NCBI GenBank assembly: GCA_014529385.2
Contig: CM043953.1
Coordinates: 61,503,872-61,567,871 of the forward strand
DNA length: 64,000 nt
From: Adiantum capillus-veneris
Taxonomy: Eukaryota > Streptophyta > Polypodiopsida > Polypodiales > Pteridaceae
Direction of reading: 5' to 3'
Below the pieces are notes generated by a model, which worked only from the letters and a program-made list of their open reading frames with translations, searched no databases and was not told where the DNA came from. This document shows, one piece after another, positions 11,560 through 22,389 of this stretch; the first letter of the stretch is position 1, and each line of letters opens with the position of its first letter. Made by a program: the position numbers and the translations under genes.

Positions 11560-12743
11560 TGTTGGGCGCATTTCTGACACCCCGTTTTTTGTAAATTTGT
11601 ACATACGGACATGACGCCCGATGTCAAAAGGGAATGTGGGCTTTCTTTTTGTGGGTTTTTTAGCTTGCTTTAGCAAGCACATGTACATGCACTGCAAGTC
11701 GTTAGTCTAGTGACAACTGTCGAGCTACTGTAAGTGCCCGTGAGTGAGTTTTTTGAAGTGAGCCTTGTATATAACTTAAACTCATGTACAAACTAAAAAT
11801 ATTTCAGCCAAAGATCAAAAATTTGCAGGTTTTAGCTCGTTCTGTCTCCTTGGTGCTCTTGGATGCAGTTTTTTGCCCCGACTAGCCTTCTCTACGTGTA
11901 GTCGTGATGGGACAACTCTCTGTTCGCGTCAATTTTTCTCATGGGGGCGTATGGAATCAATTTTCGTCATCTTCAGATTTCTCACCGGTCATTTTTCAAG
12001 CTTTAAAGTGCCCCAATTGGAGTTGTGCTCATCAGGTTACGACTAGTTCTCTACAGGGTTATGGCTATGGCAGCCTAGTGGCAAATTGTGTGTAGATAGA
12101 TTCGGAGGGCATGTATCTATGAATTGTGTGTAAAGAATGAGGATTCAAGAGAGCTACACAAGACAAGCACAAAGCACACAGAGATGGAAAGCTTCTTCTT
12201 CTTCTCAGAAAAGAGAGTACAAAATGACTAAGTGCTAAAGCTGAAAAGTAGCACATATGTACATGCGGTCACTAAGTGTGAACTCGCTAGAAGCGTACTG
12301 GGCTGGCACTATAAGTGTAGTCCAGCTGTAGAATCACTGGCAGAGATCCTCCGTGTCGGTCACCTAACGCGCCAGTGAGTAAATGCCGTAAGCGGCCAAG
12401 ACCCGTAGTGGATGCCAGCTCAAGGTGTAGAGCTCGACATCTCAACATTGTGGAATTGATGTTGAAGTTGTGGTTTTGTGATTTTGAATGGTGAAAGGGA
12501 AGGCCCTTGTCTTCATATGCATTGGTCGGCGTGTGCTGTAAATCCGTGCTTTGACAGGGTTTTGCTCCTATGTGACATAGTCTCTTGGGTGGGCGACGAC
12601 TAGTAAATTCCCAAGGGTCTACTCCTAATGGACTTGTGGTGTTTCAAAGGGATTTTGAAAAGCTTTTGGTGTCTTGTAGTTCTCTTTCAAATCTCTTGGG
12701 TGACATCGCTATAGAGGTGTTTCAGTTTGCTTGTTTCCCAACA
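11560..12743 (+). repeat. Element B 5' LTR
   Basis: It matches 17951-18795 base for base over most of its length, apart from an extra 319-bp solo LTR at 12129-12447. A TATA-like TATATAAC at about 11769 has a counterpart in the other LTR. It ends CCCAACA, six bases before the primer site. Confidence 0.85.
12129..12447. repeat. 319-bp solo LTR nested in the element B 5' LTR
   Basis: This segment is absent from the 3' LTR of element B. It starts TGTAAAG, ends CTCAACA (TG...CA) and is flanked by the direct repeat TTGTG (12124-12128 and 12448-12452). The 5-bp duplication differs from the 4-bp duplications of the larger elements. No internal domain is present. A short solo LTR fits best; another small transposon type is possible. 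Confidence 0.6.
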
Positions 12744-12749
12744 GTGTTA

Positions 12750-12768
12750 TGGTGCCTGCCACCGAGGA
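12750..12768 (+). other. Element B primer-binding site
   Basis: It reads TGGTGCCTGCCACCGAGGA, six bases after the 5' LTR, and resembles the sites of elements A, C, E and G with a few changes. Confidence 0.65.
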
Positions 12769-12807
12769 ATCGCTTCAAGTTACCTTCAGTTTACAGGTTT
12801 TGAAGAC

Positions 12808-15036
12808 ATGGCATTTAATTTTCCGGAGTTTAGTGGGAAATCAAATGAAATTTCCAAAGCTTTCATTGACAGAATGGAGTTTGCTTACCTTCTTCCTGAC
12901 AAGCAAGACCCAGCGTTGGTGCTACGAATCTTCTACTTCTGTTTGAAGGGGGATGCTAGGGAATGGTTGGAAGGCTACGAAAAGGATCTACAATCAGCCC
13001 AACCTCCTCAAGTTATGACTTATGAAATGGTAAGGCATGCTTTTCTCACACACTTTCAACAGGTGGAAGACCCACAAAAGGTATGGCAGTCTATTCAAGG
13101 CTTAGTACAAGATGAAGGCCAAACCATAGAAGACTTTGTCAAGACATTCAATGCGTTATGGGAAAAGTGGTGTACATCTTTGGTGGCTGAAAGTCCTCCA
13201 GCCATGTTGAAGAAGGACAGGTTTCTTGCAAGCTTGAGGAGTAACCTACGCTTGAAGGTAGAGCTTAAGCAGCCACGGACCTTTGAGGAGGCAGTTGAAA
13301 TTGCAAAGAATAAAGAGTGGAAAGCAGAGCGTCTTCATAAACTTGGAATCATTGTCGAGCCAAAGCTTGAAGTGAAAGCGGTAGAGCAACCAAGGGTCCT
13401 CATCAGGGAGCCAGGTTATGATCAACAAGCTTCTCATGATGTGAATGCCTTTCGCAAGGAGATGCAAGAGGTTGTAGGTCTTATGAAGAATCTTAGTGTG
13501 CATATGATGGGAGGTGGAAGAGGTCAAAGTTATGGATATGGATGTGGTTATGGAAGCAATGAGGGTTATACAGGTGGTAGAGGAAGAGGCATGGCTGGAA
13601 GAGGGGATATGCTTCAATGCTACAATTGTGGTGAATGGGGTCATAAAAGCCCTCAATGTGATAAGCCAAAGAGAATGGGTGGCGACATGTGTCCTCTTCC
13701 TCCACAAATTCCTTCTCGAGCTCAAGATTATGGTATTGAGATTAAAGGGGAAGCAGGACCAAGTGGATTGACAGCAGAAGAGAAGGGAAAAACAACAGTG
13801 GTAAGCATAATCCGTTTGGAGAAGAAAGAGGATGATTTGGGAGCTATGGTCATGCCTGTAGGTAAGAGGGTTACAAGAGATCATGACATGAGTGATGCAA
13901 GTCCCAGCCATAAAAGAGGGAAACAGGTTGAAACAGGTACAGGTAAAGAGAAGAAGAAGAGAAAGCCCAGGAAACATTACAATGCATCCGACTTTCCTTT
14001 GGGAGAAGGGCAACCAAATTATAGTTTAAGGGCTGATTTGGTGGGTAGAAAGGCTGATGTTACCTTTGGGCAACTCATGGAGATGTGTCCCAAGTTAAAG
14101 AGGCAATGGAAGTACGTAGTTAACCCCATGAAGAAGGAGCCTGCAAGGGGGTCAGTGAGAGTCTTGTCTTTGAATGAGCTACCTGATATATGTCCTACTA
14201 TGGATGCATGGCATAAGAGGAAGTGCATTGGAGAGGCTTATATTGATGGAGGTGCACAGGTATGTGTTATTACTCAAGCTTGTGTATCAAAGTTGGGACT
14301 CAACATGGTGAAGAACTCAGGTTTTCGCATAAATCTTGCCAACCAATCAAGGGTGAGGTGCTTGGGATTTGTAAAGGACTTGGAGGTGGATGTATTTGAT
14401 GTTAAAGTGCTGGTCAATTGCCATTGTATGCCTGCGGGTATTGGTGCTTTCCCTCTCATCCTTGGAAGACCATGGTTACAGGCAACCAAAGCTATACAGG
14501 ATTGGGGACATGGTACCATCACTCTCTACAATAGAAGGGGTGATAAGAAGAGGTTTGACATAGCTAGCAAGAAATCTTTGGATGCTGATTTTGATGAGAA
14601 AATTGATGAAGAAGAGTACTCAAATGAAGAAGAAGACAATGGGGATGAGGGCAGTGAAGTGGAAGATAGCAGCGATAGTGATCTAAATGTTTCCTCCTTG
14701 TTTCTTGAAGAAGAGCATGATGAGAAACAAAGATTTCTTGGCCTTGTGGAGAATGAGGATATCTCTGTTCCTTATGAGCAAATTGAAGAGCTGATGCAAC
14801 CCAAAGTTCAACCTAATGTCAAACAGGAGCTGATACAAGGTATGTTTTCTTCCGACTTGACTAGTCATGAGAAGGGTGAGTACCTACATATGATACAACA
14901 ATTTCCCCATTTATTCATCACTTCTTATGAGGAAATTAGAGGCTTTAAGGCAGAGGAAATCCACATTCCAATCAAGGAAGGAGATCAGCCCGTACGCCAA
15001 AAGCTAAGGAGAATGGGACATAACTTAATGCTTTAA
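12808..15036 (+). pseudogene. Element B gag-protease region
   Basis: The start at 12808 gives MAFNFPEFSGK, matching the Gag start of element C. Gag forms the RNA-packing shell. The CCHC zinc knuckle CYNCGEWGHKSPQC lies at residues ~271-284. A Lys/Arg-rich linker follows, and the retropepsin site is DGGAQ at about residue 480 with ILGRPWL downstream. The motif has Gly where most retropepsins have Ser or Thr; elements E and G share this. A strongly acidic stretch follows. The reading then meets the start of reverse transcriptase (RQKLRR) and shifts frame near 15030. No stop interrupts 12808-15033, so this part is well kept. A longer N-terminal extension starting inside the LTR is unlikely. Confidence 0.8.
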
Positions 15037-17157
15037 AGGAAGAGGTAGACAAGCTTCTTGAAGCAGGTTTCATATGTTCTGTGAGCACTGCAGAATGTGT
15101 GAGTCCTGTTGTGGTCACACCCAAGAAGGATGGAAAGTGGAGGATATGTGTTGATTTTAAGCCTCTAAACGCAACCATGAAGAGGGATCCATACCCTCTT
15201 CCTTTCATAGATGACATACTTGATTCTATTGCAGGGCATGAGAGGTATAGCGTATGTGATGGATTCTCTGGATATTTTCAGCTCACCTTGGCTTTGGAAG
15301 ATCGAAAGAAGACCACATTTATCATGCCATGGGGATGCTTTTGTTATTGTGTACTTCCTTTTGGTCTTATGAATGGCTGTGCGTGGTATCAAAAGCGCGT
15401 CAACAAGGTGTTCTCTCCCTTTCCTGGCAAGTTTGTGAAGGATCTTATTGATGACTTGTGTTTATAGCTCTAGAAAGGATCATTGTGCAAAGCTTGGGAT
15501 GGCATTGAAGCAATATGATGAAAGTGGAGGTCAACTCAACCCAAAGAAATGTCATCTTGCTCAACCAAGAGTGAAGTTTTTGGGGCATATGATCTCAGAG
15601 AATGGGATTGAAGCGGATCCTGACAAAGTGAAGGCTTTGGTGCTCCTCCCATCACCTAAAGATACAAAGAAACTTTCTACTTTTATTCAAAAGGTGAAGT
15701 ATATGGCAAGGTTCATTCCTTTGTCCTCTCAACTTCTTTATCCTCTACAACAAGTAGGAAGGTTGGATCCTCTACAATGGACAAATGAATGTGAAGAGGT
15801 TTTTCAAGGTATCAAAGAGGTTCTTGGTTCTCTTCCTACTATGCAAGCTCCTAATTGGGATAAGGATTTTTATGTGAATCCATCAGTAGGTGAGGATGCT
15901 ATTGGAGCTATGCTTCTTCAATGAGGTAACAATTCCCACTACATGAAGCCTATCTATTGTGCTAGCAGGGTGAAGCTAGAGGTGGAGAGAGGCTATACTG
16001 AGGTGGAGCTCATTATGGTGAGTGTGATTTATGCATGTAGAAGGTTTAGGCACTACCTTCTCCCTAAACCATTCACATTCCTCACTAGCTACACTCTTCT
16101 ACCTCAATTGGTGAATAGCCCTACTTTGTCAAAGAGGCTCATGAAGTGGATTGTGGAGCTACAGGAATTCCAATTCTCTTTTCTTGTTGAGGAGAGTACA
16201 AGGGCTACATTGGCTGATTTGGTTACCTATAAGGAAAGCCCTCTTCTTCTTAAGGAGGATGCAGTGAAGAAGCAACACATAGAAGCTCCTAACATAGACA
16301 ATGCCTATCTATTGTTTTTTGATGGCTCTTACAGGAAAGCGCATGGTGAAGCTTCAGGAGGTGTGGTAGTTTATGATCCTCAAGGTGCTTTGGTATCACA
16401 AAGCAACAATGAAGTTGAGTATGCTACTTTGGAGAAAGGTCTCAACCTTTGCCTTGAGCTTGGCATCCGTCGTGTGAGGGTAAGAGGTGATGCTCTTTTG
16501 GTGGTGAAGCTTACATCACAAAGCAACAATGAAGCTGAGTATGCTACTTTGGAGAAAGGTCTCAACCTTTGCCTTGAGCTTGGCATCCGTCGTGTGAGGG
16601 CAAGAGGTGATGCTCTTTTGGTGGTGAAGCAAGTACTTGGGGTGTGGCAAAGTAAGAATCCAAGACTGAAAAATATGTGTTTTCAAGTGAAGAATCTGTT
16701 TAAGCATTTTGAAGCTTGGAGTTTAAGGCATGTGGACAGGTCTCAAAATGAAGAAGCACATGGTGCAGCGCAAGCTTCAATTGGTCAATTGTATGTGATA
16801 AGGGCTGATTCTCCTCTTTATTTGGGAAGGGAAGCTTTAGAGAGGGAGGAAGAGTTTCTACAAACAGGTATGCTTCCATTAGAGTTGGAAAAGCCAAAAA
16901 AGTACGCCTTCCTACGTTGTGCCAAAAGGTATGTGCTACTTGGTGATGCCTTGTATATGAAGGGGGCTGATCTTGTGATGAGAAAAGTGCCTTGGAAAGA
17001 GGAAATTTACAAAATTTTAGAGGAGAATCATGAGGGTTCTTGTGGTGGTCACTTTGCTGCAAAGATCACTTTGCGTAAAGTCTTGCATAAGGGTTATGTG
17101 TGGCCAAGTTTTCAATGTGATGTTCATCATTGGTGCAAGTCTTGTAAAGAGTGTTAA
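15037..17157 (+). pseudogene. Element B reverse transcriptase, RNase H and second RNase H, with integrase zinc finger
   Basis: The pol region continues in three frames. Reverse transcriptase shows VVVTPKKDGKWRICVDF, then DGFSGYFQL, and an active-site segment LIDDLC at a frameshift (~15458). The native RNase H reads DFYVNPSVGEDAIGAMLLQ and lacks the usual catalytic Asp; a TGA follows at 15922. The second RNase H begins LLFFDGSYRK and keeps FDG, NNEAEY and RGDALLVV. It contains an in-frame duplication. The last part has the integrase HHCC finger (GGHF...CKSCKEC) before a stop at 17155. The two RNase H domains mark the Tat branch of plant Ty3/gypsy elements. Enzyme activity is not expected from this copy. 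Confidence 0.8.
16395..16630 (+). repeat. In-frame 120-bp tandem duplication in the second RNase H of element B
   Basis: Bases 16395-16510 and 16515-16630 are nearly identical, with a period of 120 bp (40 codons). Each copy encodes the NNE(V/A)EYATLEKG to RGDALLVVK segment, so the central catalytic Glu and the next Asp are present twice. Elements E and G have a single copy. Confidence 0.9.
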
Positions 17158-17923
17158 ATAGGGTTCTAAAATCAGAAATTAGAGGCACCATTGTGGCTTA
17201 TGATGTGTTTGAGAAGTGGGGTATTGATGCAATAGGTCCTCTACCTATGACAGTAGAGGCAAATGTTACATACTAACTGCTGTTGACTATCTATCCAGGT
17301 GGGCCAAAGCCAAAGCTGTTAAGCACATCACGAATAAAGATGTTTCCTTATTTATATATGAACATATTTGCTGCAAATTTGGCATGCCATTGGAGTTACT
17401 TTCTGACAAGGGTCCAGGTTTTAGGGGAGAGTTGGTGGATTATCTATGTGAAAAGCTTCATATGCATCGCAGGTTTACTACTCCATATTATCCCCAATGC
17501 AATGGCATGAATGAAAGGTTTAATGGAGAGCTCATAAGGATGCTTACAAAGATGACAAGAAAAGCAAAGGCAAATGAGAAGGTAAAGAACAAGGACATCA
17601 AGAAGGGTGACATGCTGCTTCGTTACAATAGTAATCTTGATAGCACTTTTCAAAAGAAATTTCAAATCAAGTGGCAAGGTCCTTTCTTGGTCTTAAATAG
17701 GTTTCCGAATGGCACATATCAGCTTGCTGACTTGGATGGTACCCCGCATAAAGCACGTGTGAATGTCTACAGGTTAAAGAAGTATATTGCAAGGTTGATG
17801 ACTGTGATTGAGGATGAGCCTTCTTTTGAAGAATTTGTTGATCATGTGGTTAATGATGAAGATGAGTTGAAGACTCCCTCATGTGGTTTACAGGATCTCT
17901 TTTGTGCTGCTGATCATGAATGA
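17158..17923 (+). pseudogene. Element B integrase remnant
   Basis: The catalytic core is in several frames: FEKWGIDAIGPLP (first Asp) near 17209, AVDYLSRWAKA near 17280, then LSDKGPGF (second Asp) and NGMNERFNGEL (Glu) in the open segment from 17384. After LTKMTRK the text jumps to the C-terminal KKGDMLLRYNSNLD segment. The roughly 100 residues between (LWA-R, TPFHLVYG and the coiled region, all present in element E) are missing. The C-terminal part is an SH3-like domain (FQIKWQGPFLV) ending near 17920. The deletion and frame changes make it inactive. Confidence 0.75.
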
Positions 17924-17950
17924 TATAGCAGGCTGGGGTGTGGCAAACTA

Positions 17951-18795
17951 TGTTGGGCGCATTTCTGACACCCCGTTTTTTGTAAATTTTTACATAAGGA
18001 CATGACGCCCGACGTCAAAAGGGCGTGTGGGTTTTTTAGCTTGCTTTAGCAAGCACATGTACATGCACTGCAAGTCGCTAGTCTAGTGACAGCTGTCGGG
18101 CTACTGTAAGTGCCCGTGAGAGAGTTTTTTGAAGTGAGCCTTGTATATAACTTAAACTCATGTACAAACTAAAACAATTTCAGCCAAAGATCAGAAATTT
18201 GCAGGTTTTAGCTCGTTCTGTCTCCTTGGTGCTCTTAGATGTAGTTTTTTGCCCCGACTAGCCTTCTTTACGTGTAGTCGTGCTGGGACAGCTCTCTGTT
18301 CGCGTCAATTTTTCTCATGGGGGCGTATGGAATCAATTTTAGTCATCTTCATATTTCTCGCCAGTCATTTTTCAAGCTTTAAAGTGACCCAATTGGAGTT
18401 GTGCTCATCAGGTTACGACTAGTTCTCTGCAGGGTTATGGCTATGGCAGCCTAGTGGCAAATTGTGTGTAGACAGATTCGGAGGGCATGTATCTATGAAT
18501 TGTGGAATTGATGTTGAAGTTGTGGTTTTGTGATGTTCAATGGTGAAAGGGGATTCCCTTGTCTTCATATGCATTGGTCGGCGAGTGCTGTAAATCCGTG
18601 CTTTGACAGGGTTTTGCTCCTATGTGACATAGTATCTTGGGTGGGCGACGGCTAGTAAATTCGAAAGGGTCTACTCCTAATGGACTTGCGGTGTTTCAAA
18701 GGGATTTTGCAAAGCTTTTGGTGTCTTGTAGTTCTCTTTCAACTCTCTTGGGTGACATCGCTATAGAGGTGTTTCAGTTTGCTTGTTTCCCAACA
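17951..18795 (+). repeat. Element B 3' LTR
   Basis: It runs from TGTTGGGCGC to TTTCCCAACA and matches the 5' LTR without the nested solo LTR. It is preceded by a weak purine tract (GCAGGCTGGGG) like that of element C, and followed by ACGT and then directly by element C. Confidence 0.85.
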
Positions 18796-18799
18796 ACGT

Positions 18800-19947
18800 T
18801 GTCCGGAGTTTTTTGGAGCAAGAGATTGCGCATGTGTGCATACACATGCATGGTGCATCGAATAAAGGATTGCCCATTTTCCTTAGCCAGGTGGTTATGT
18901 GGGGCCCACATGTGTACAGGTAGGACACCATGTACATAGTGCATCGATTTTCACTATTACCAGTACCAGTGCGTTTTTTCTACAATAAGGAGGAGTTGTT
19001 AGCGCGTAAAACTTCTCGAGGAAGCTATCCGTGGGCCAACGACATGAGGTAAGCAGGTGCGTCAGATGGCATGTAGTGGCGTCAGGAGGCCGAACGGGGC
19101 CAATACTTGCACGTGGATAAGTACAGACACGACGTGGGTGTTTTCTTGTGCTAAATATGTAGAGAGGTCATCATGAGGACCACTTTTTGGGGCCACTTCA
19201 CGTGGTTGCGAGACGCATTATTGGAAAAAGCTGAGTACCAGATGTGCGGATGATGCAAAAAGGTGACAACTATGCACTGCGAGGTCAGTTTTTGGCCTGT
19301 TTGGGGTCTGTTTGAGGTCACCTAAAAGGCCAAGGGTGCCCAAGTAAAAAAGCTAAGTGTGGGAACTGAAAAAACAGAGAGAAGACCAGAAAAAACGTGG
19401 AGAACAAAGGAGGAACAGCCGCAGGTGTGTTTTTGGGGTTTTTGGAGCCTGTTTTGGCCGTAAACTGCTCATCCGAGGTCGGATTTGAGCACTTTGACAT
19501 TGTAGACTGGGGTTTTGGGCCGTTCCGGACGCGATGACGCTGTCCATTTTGCCAAATTCTTCACTCTTTTCCTGCTGTTTTTCTGTGTAAGTTTGTCCTA
19601 TGAACGAAGTTTCTGCTCTAGTTTGTGATTGTATCTGGCTTGTTTTACCCATATTGTGTGAGCTATTTGCCCTATTGGTGTTGGCCCAAGCTCAATTGTA
19701 TCTAAACATTAGAAATTCTCCTCTTTTGAGCTGAGTTTTTTGGGTGTGTGTGTGTGTGTGTCTGTGTGGAGTGGGCAAGTGGATAGTCTCTCTCCTCTCA
19801 CTCCAGAGGTGTGTTCCCTGTCTCAGCCAGGTGTGTTGTCTAAGCCGAGTGGTGCCCCATAGTGTGTGTGTGTGTGTGTGTGTATCTTCCCAAGAGTGTG
19901 TGTCGGGTCGTTATAGAGGCGCTGTGTGTGTTTTCATTCCACTCACA
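18800..19947 (+). repeat. Element C 5' LTR
   Basis: It aligns with 22390-23529 along its full length. It contains GT-rich microsatellites near 19744 and 19863 that differ in length between the two copies. Short reading frames rich in Cys/Val here come only from the GT runs. Confidence 0.85.
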
Positions 19948-19953
19948 TTCTTT

Positions 19954-19971
19954 TGGCGCCCCCACGGAGGA
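19954..19971 (+). other. Element C primer-binding site
   Basis: It reads TGGCGCCCCCACGGAGGA, six bases after the 5' LTR, and is of the type shared by A, B, E and G. Confidence 0.8.
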
Positions 19972-20681
19972 TCTTCTTCGAGTACCTTCTGCTTCGAGCT
20001 TCAAGCTTCGAGATTCGGGATTACAGGTTGCAGATTACAGGTTACAGGTTACAGGTTACAGGTTACAGGGACATGTACAGATACAGGTGATTCACACACG
20101 TACAGGTAGTTGGAGTATAGTGATATACTAACAGTGATGTCACTTGCAGTTGTTGTGGGTATGCATCACTTGGCGCCTGTTTGAGTGCATTGTCTGCTAG
20201 ATTGTACGTTACTTGTGGAAACTACCATTGTATGCATTTGTGGAGCCATACTTGGTTTTATTTGGCAGTCCCAACCATTTCTGAGACTTGGTCTGGAAGA
20301 TAGTCATTTGAGACTTGAATATACGCGATTTGCATTATCCTTCGTGTGAGGGTCGATAGCGTGAGGTTTTTATTGAGCTGGGGGATTCTCAAATGTGGAG
20401 ATCCTTTCAGTGATACAGGTAGCTGGAGCACCCTTTTTGTGTACTAGTGATTCCTAATTGATGCTTGGGTTCTATTGTTGGCAGTTTATGCATACATATA
20501 CAATCCATATTTTGGGTTCCTACTGCTCTACTTCTGGGGAAACACTGCCAAAATTTTCCCGAGTTGTGATGGCTGGTTTTTTTGGTCTTTTGAGCCATTT
20601 ATGTTGTGATGCTGCTGAAATTTTGGCAAAATCAGAGGATAAGTCAGGTGTGCCTTCTTGGGAGCTACATGGTTGGCTTTA
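19972..20681. other. Element C leader (untranslated)
   Basis: No gene is seen here except the small ORF that follows. It contains a short tandem run of TTACAGG heptamers at about 20034-20068. Confidence 0.6.
20034..20068. repeat. Short tandem repeat, unit TTACAGG
   Basis: Five consecutive TTACAGG units, with degenerate units on both sides. It is not the plant telomere repeat TTTAGGG. Confidence 0.9.
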
Positions 20682-20900
20682 ATGGATGATCAAAATGGCC
20701 CTCAATTCACTCCATTTCATTTAACGCAGAGAATCCAGATAAATGTTCATGTGTCCAGGAAGATTTTTTTCCAGCAGCGTATAGTCTTTATGTTCGGGCC
20801 AAGAAGATTACGAGAGATCCTGGAATGTCCTTTGCTTGTTGTAATTCTAATGATCAACTATGAAAACTCATTTGATGCGCATGTGTTTGTCCTTATCTGA
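20682..20900 (+). CDS. Type-A leader protein of element C (unknown function)
   Basis: This 72-residue ORF lies between primer site and gag. The start at 20682 aligns with the starts of its relatives. It contains FTPFHLTQRIQINVHVSRK, then FFQQRIVFMFG, RRLREILECP and MINYENSFDAHVFVLI. The same order occurs at 28493-28705 in element E and, with a small deletion, at 42163-42358 in element G; a second branch (type B) occurs in E and G. There is no signal peptide, zinc motif or known enzyme motif. The last residues are hydrophobic. I do not recognise the family. That it stayed open in a gag-only element suggests it is useful to the element in cis or was inserted recently. Confidence 0.7.
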   Translation: MDDQNGPQFTPFHLTQRIQINVHVSRKIFFQQRIVFMFGPRRLREILECPLLVVILMINYENSFDAHVFVLI

Positions 20901-21002
20901 AGTTGAGCTCTATTGAAGTTTCTGGGAATTGAGTCAGTCAAAAGTCTTGGGTTCTTGTACGTGTGTTTGAAGGGGTTCTTAAAGCATTAAACTTGGGTAG
21001 CC

Positions 21003-21862
21003 ATGGCTTTCTCTTATCCGGAATTTCATGGAAGAACTGGTGAAGATGCGGAAGACTTTCTGGAGCAAGTCGAGGTGGCATGCATAAGCAACAATACGTA
21101 TGATGAGAAGAAGATTTTGAGGATATTTGGATTGCTTTTGAAAGATGAGGCCCGTGTTTGGTTCATGAATTTGGAAGCTAAAGGAGCAATGGCTTCTTCT
21201 TATGGTTTGAGTCTTGAGAAGTTTATAGAAGCTTTTTTAGAGCGTTTCCATGTTTTTGAAGATGCAAATGCAGTATGGAATGAGCTCAATGCTTTTAAGC
21301 AAGTTTCTTGTCAAGGTGTTATGCCTATGTACAAGGTTTATGGACTCGTTGGTGTGTTGCTCTTAAGGATAAGACCCCCCCTTGTTCATTGAAGAAAAGT
21401 TTTTTTTGTTGATGGTTTGTCACCTTGGTTGCGGTTCGAAGTTGAGTTGAAGACGCCCGAGTCTTTTGAAGATGCAGTACGCATTGCAAAGCACAAGGAA
21501 TGGAATTTTAAGCGTCTTGAGGAACATGGTATCAGTATGGGTATGCATGTGCAAGATGGATTTGACATGGAAGATGAAGTTAAGCCTGTGCAGGTGAAAA
21601 GTAGCCTATCCTATGATGTTTCTTGTTTCTTCCCAAGGTCTATTATGAAGTGTAAAGAGGTCTTGCAGGTTGACAGGTTTATGGAAGAGCCTAAAGAGGT
21701 CAGTAATGCTTTGGATACAGGATTGAAAAGTCTTGAAGAGGATGCATTGGCTACTTGTGTACCTTGTGATTCTGGGTGTGAGTGTGAGGTTGAGGTTATT
21801 GATGATGAGCATGTATCTTTGGATACTAGTTCCTTGGAAATTAGGGAAGAGGGCTATGGATA
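21003..21862 (+). pseudogene. Element C gag
   Basis: The reading starts MAFSYPEFHGRTGEDAEDF, matching the Gag start of element B, and continues with KILRIFGLLLKDEARVWF and FIEAFLERFHVF. A frame change near 21330-21400 separates this from the second half, which has LSPWLRFEVELKTPESFEDA and IAKHKEWNFKRLEEHG, again as in element B. The zinc knuckle and basic linker of B are missing; instead an acidic region runs to a stop at 21860. The product, if intact, would be a capsid-like protein. One frameshift is visible, so the copy is probably inactive. Confidence 0.75.
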
Positions 21863-22288
21863 GTGGATAGTGGTGCTAGCCATGATTATGATGTGGATGA
21901 AGTTATGTGTGATGATGAGTATGCTTATGATGATGAAAAGGGGTTTGGCATATATGAGTCCAATATCAGCTATGTGGATGCCTATGCTAGGGATATGTGT
22001 GCTGTGGGGATACTTTTGTGCTTTGGATATCAAAAACTTTACCTTCACACAATGCTTTTAGCTACTTGGGTGCATGATTTGCAGGTTTTTTCTATGGCTG
22101 GTGAAGCCAAGATGCCAGGTGATGAGTCACTTGAGTTGTCTCTATCGGTTGCGTTGAATGTGGCATTCAATATTTATGCTTTTGGAACTCCAGACAAGGC
22201 GGATGTGTTAGTTGGATATGCCTACGGTGCATTTTGGTTGATTGTTGACAAATGTAGGTGTGGTGTTATGATGCTTCTTGTGAATTAG
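21863..22288 (+). other. Acidic ORF of element C, unknown
   Basis: This frame starts without ATG (GTG) just after the gag stop and opens with DSGASHDY, a string like a retropepsin active site, then a run of Asp/Glu/Tyr residues. Downstream there is no flap or ILG-type motif, so a working protease is not supported. It may be the C-terminal end of a longer gag product reached by a frame change. Function unknown. Confidence 0.35.
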
Positions 22289-22389
22289 GCGATATGCCTT
22301 TGGCCTTTTGATCCAGGTGGAATAAGCATCTACTAGTGTTGCTGCTGGTGAGCATGAATGCTCTAGCAGGCTAGGGGATGGGCAAATCA

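Larger units (their letters stand above)
11560..18795 (+). mobile_element. Element B: decayed Ty3/gypsy LTR retrotransposon, Tat-like
   Basis: LTRs at 11560-12743 and 17951-18795 begin TGTTGGG and end CCCAACA, a perfect 7-bp terminal inverted repeat. The flanks are ACGT on both sides (11556-11559 and 18796-18799). The interior codes for gag, protease, reverse transcriptase, RNase H, a second RNase H and integrase on the plus strand, broken by frameshifts at about 15030 and 15458, a stop at 15922 and losses in the integrase. It is a dead copy of an autonomous element and is related to gag-only element C next to it. Confidence 0.85.

Noticed and set aside
11555-11560. 5-bp target duplication (ACGTT) for element B
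   Set aside because: The last T belongs to the LTR start, since it is also present at the start of the 3' LTR (17951).
12731-14228. Overlapping plus- and minus-strand ORFs across element B gag
   Set aside because: They are shadows of the real gag-protease frame starting at 12808.
20034-20068. Telomere-type repeat
   Set aside because: The unit TTACAGG is not the plant telomere repeat and has only five copies.
19744-20109. Cys/Val-rich plus-strand ORFs in the element C LTR
   Set aside because: They come from GT-dinucleotide runs in LTR sequence.
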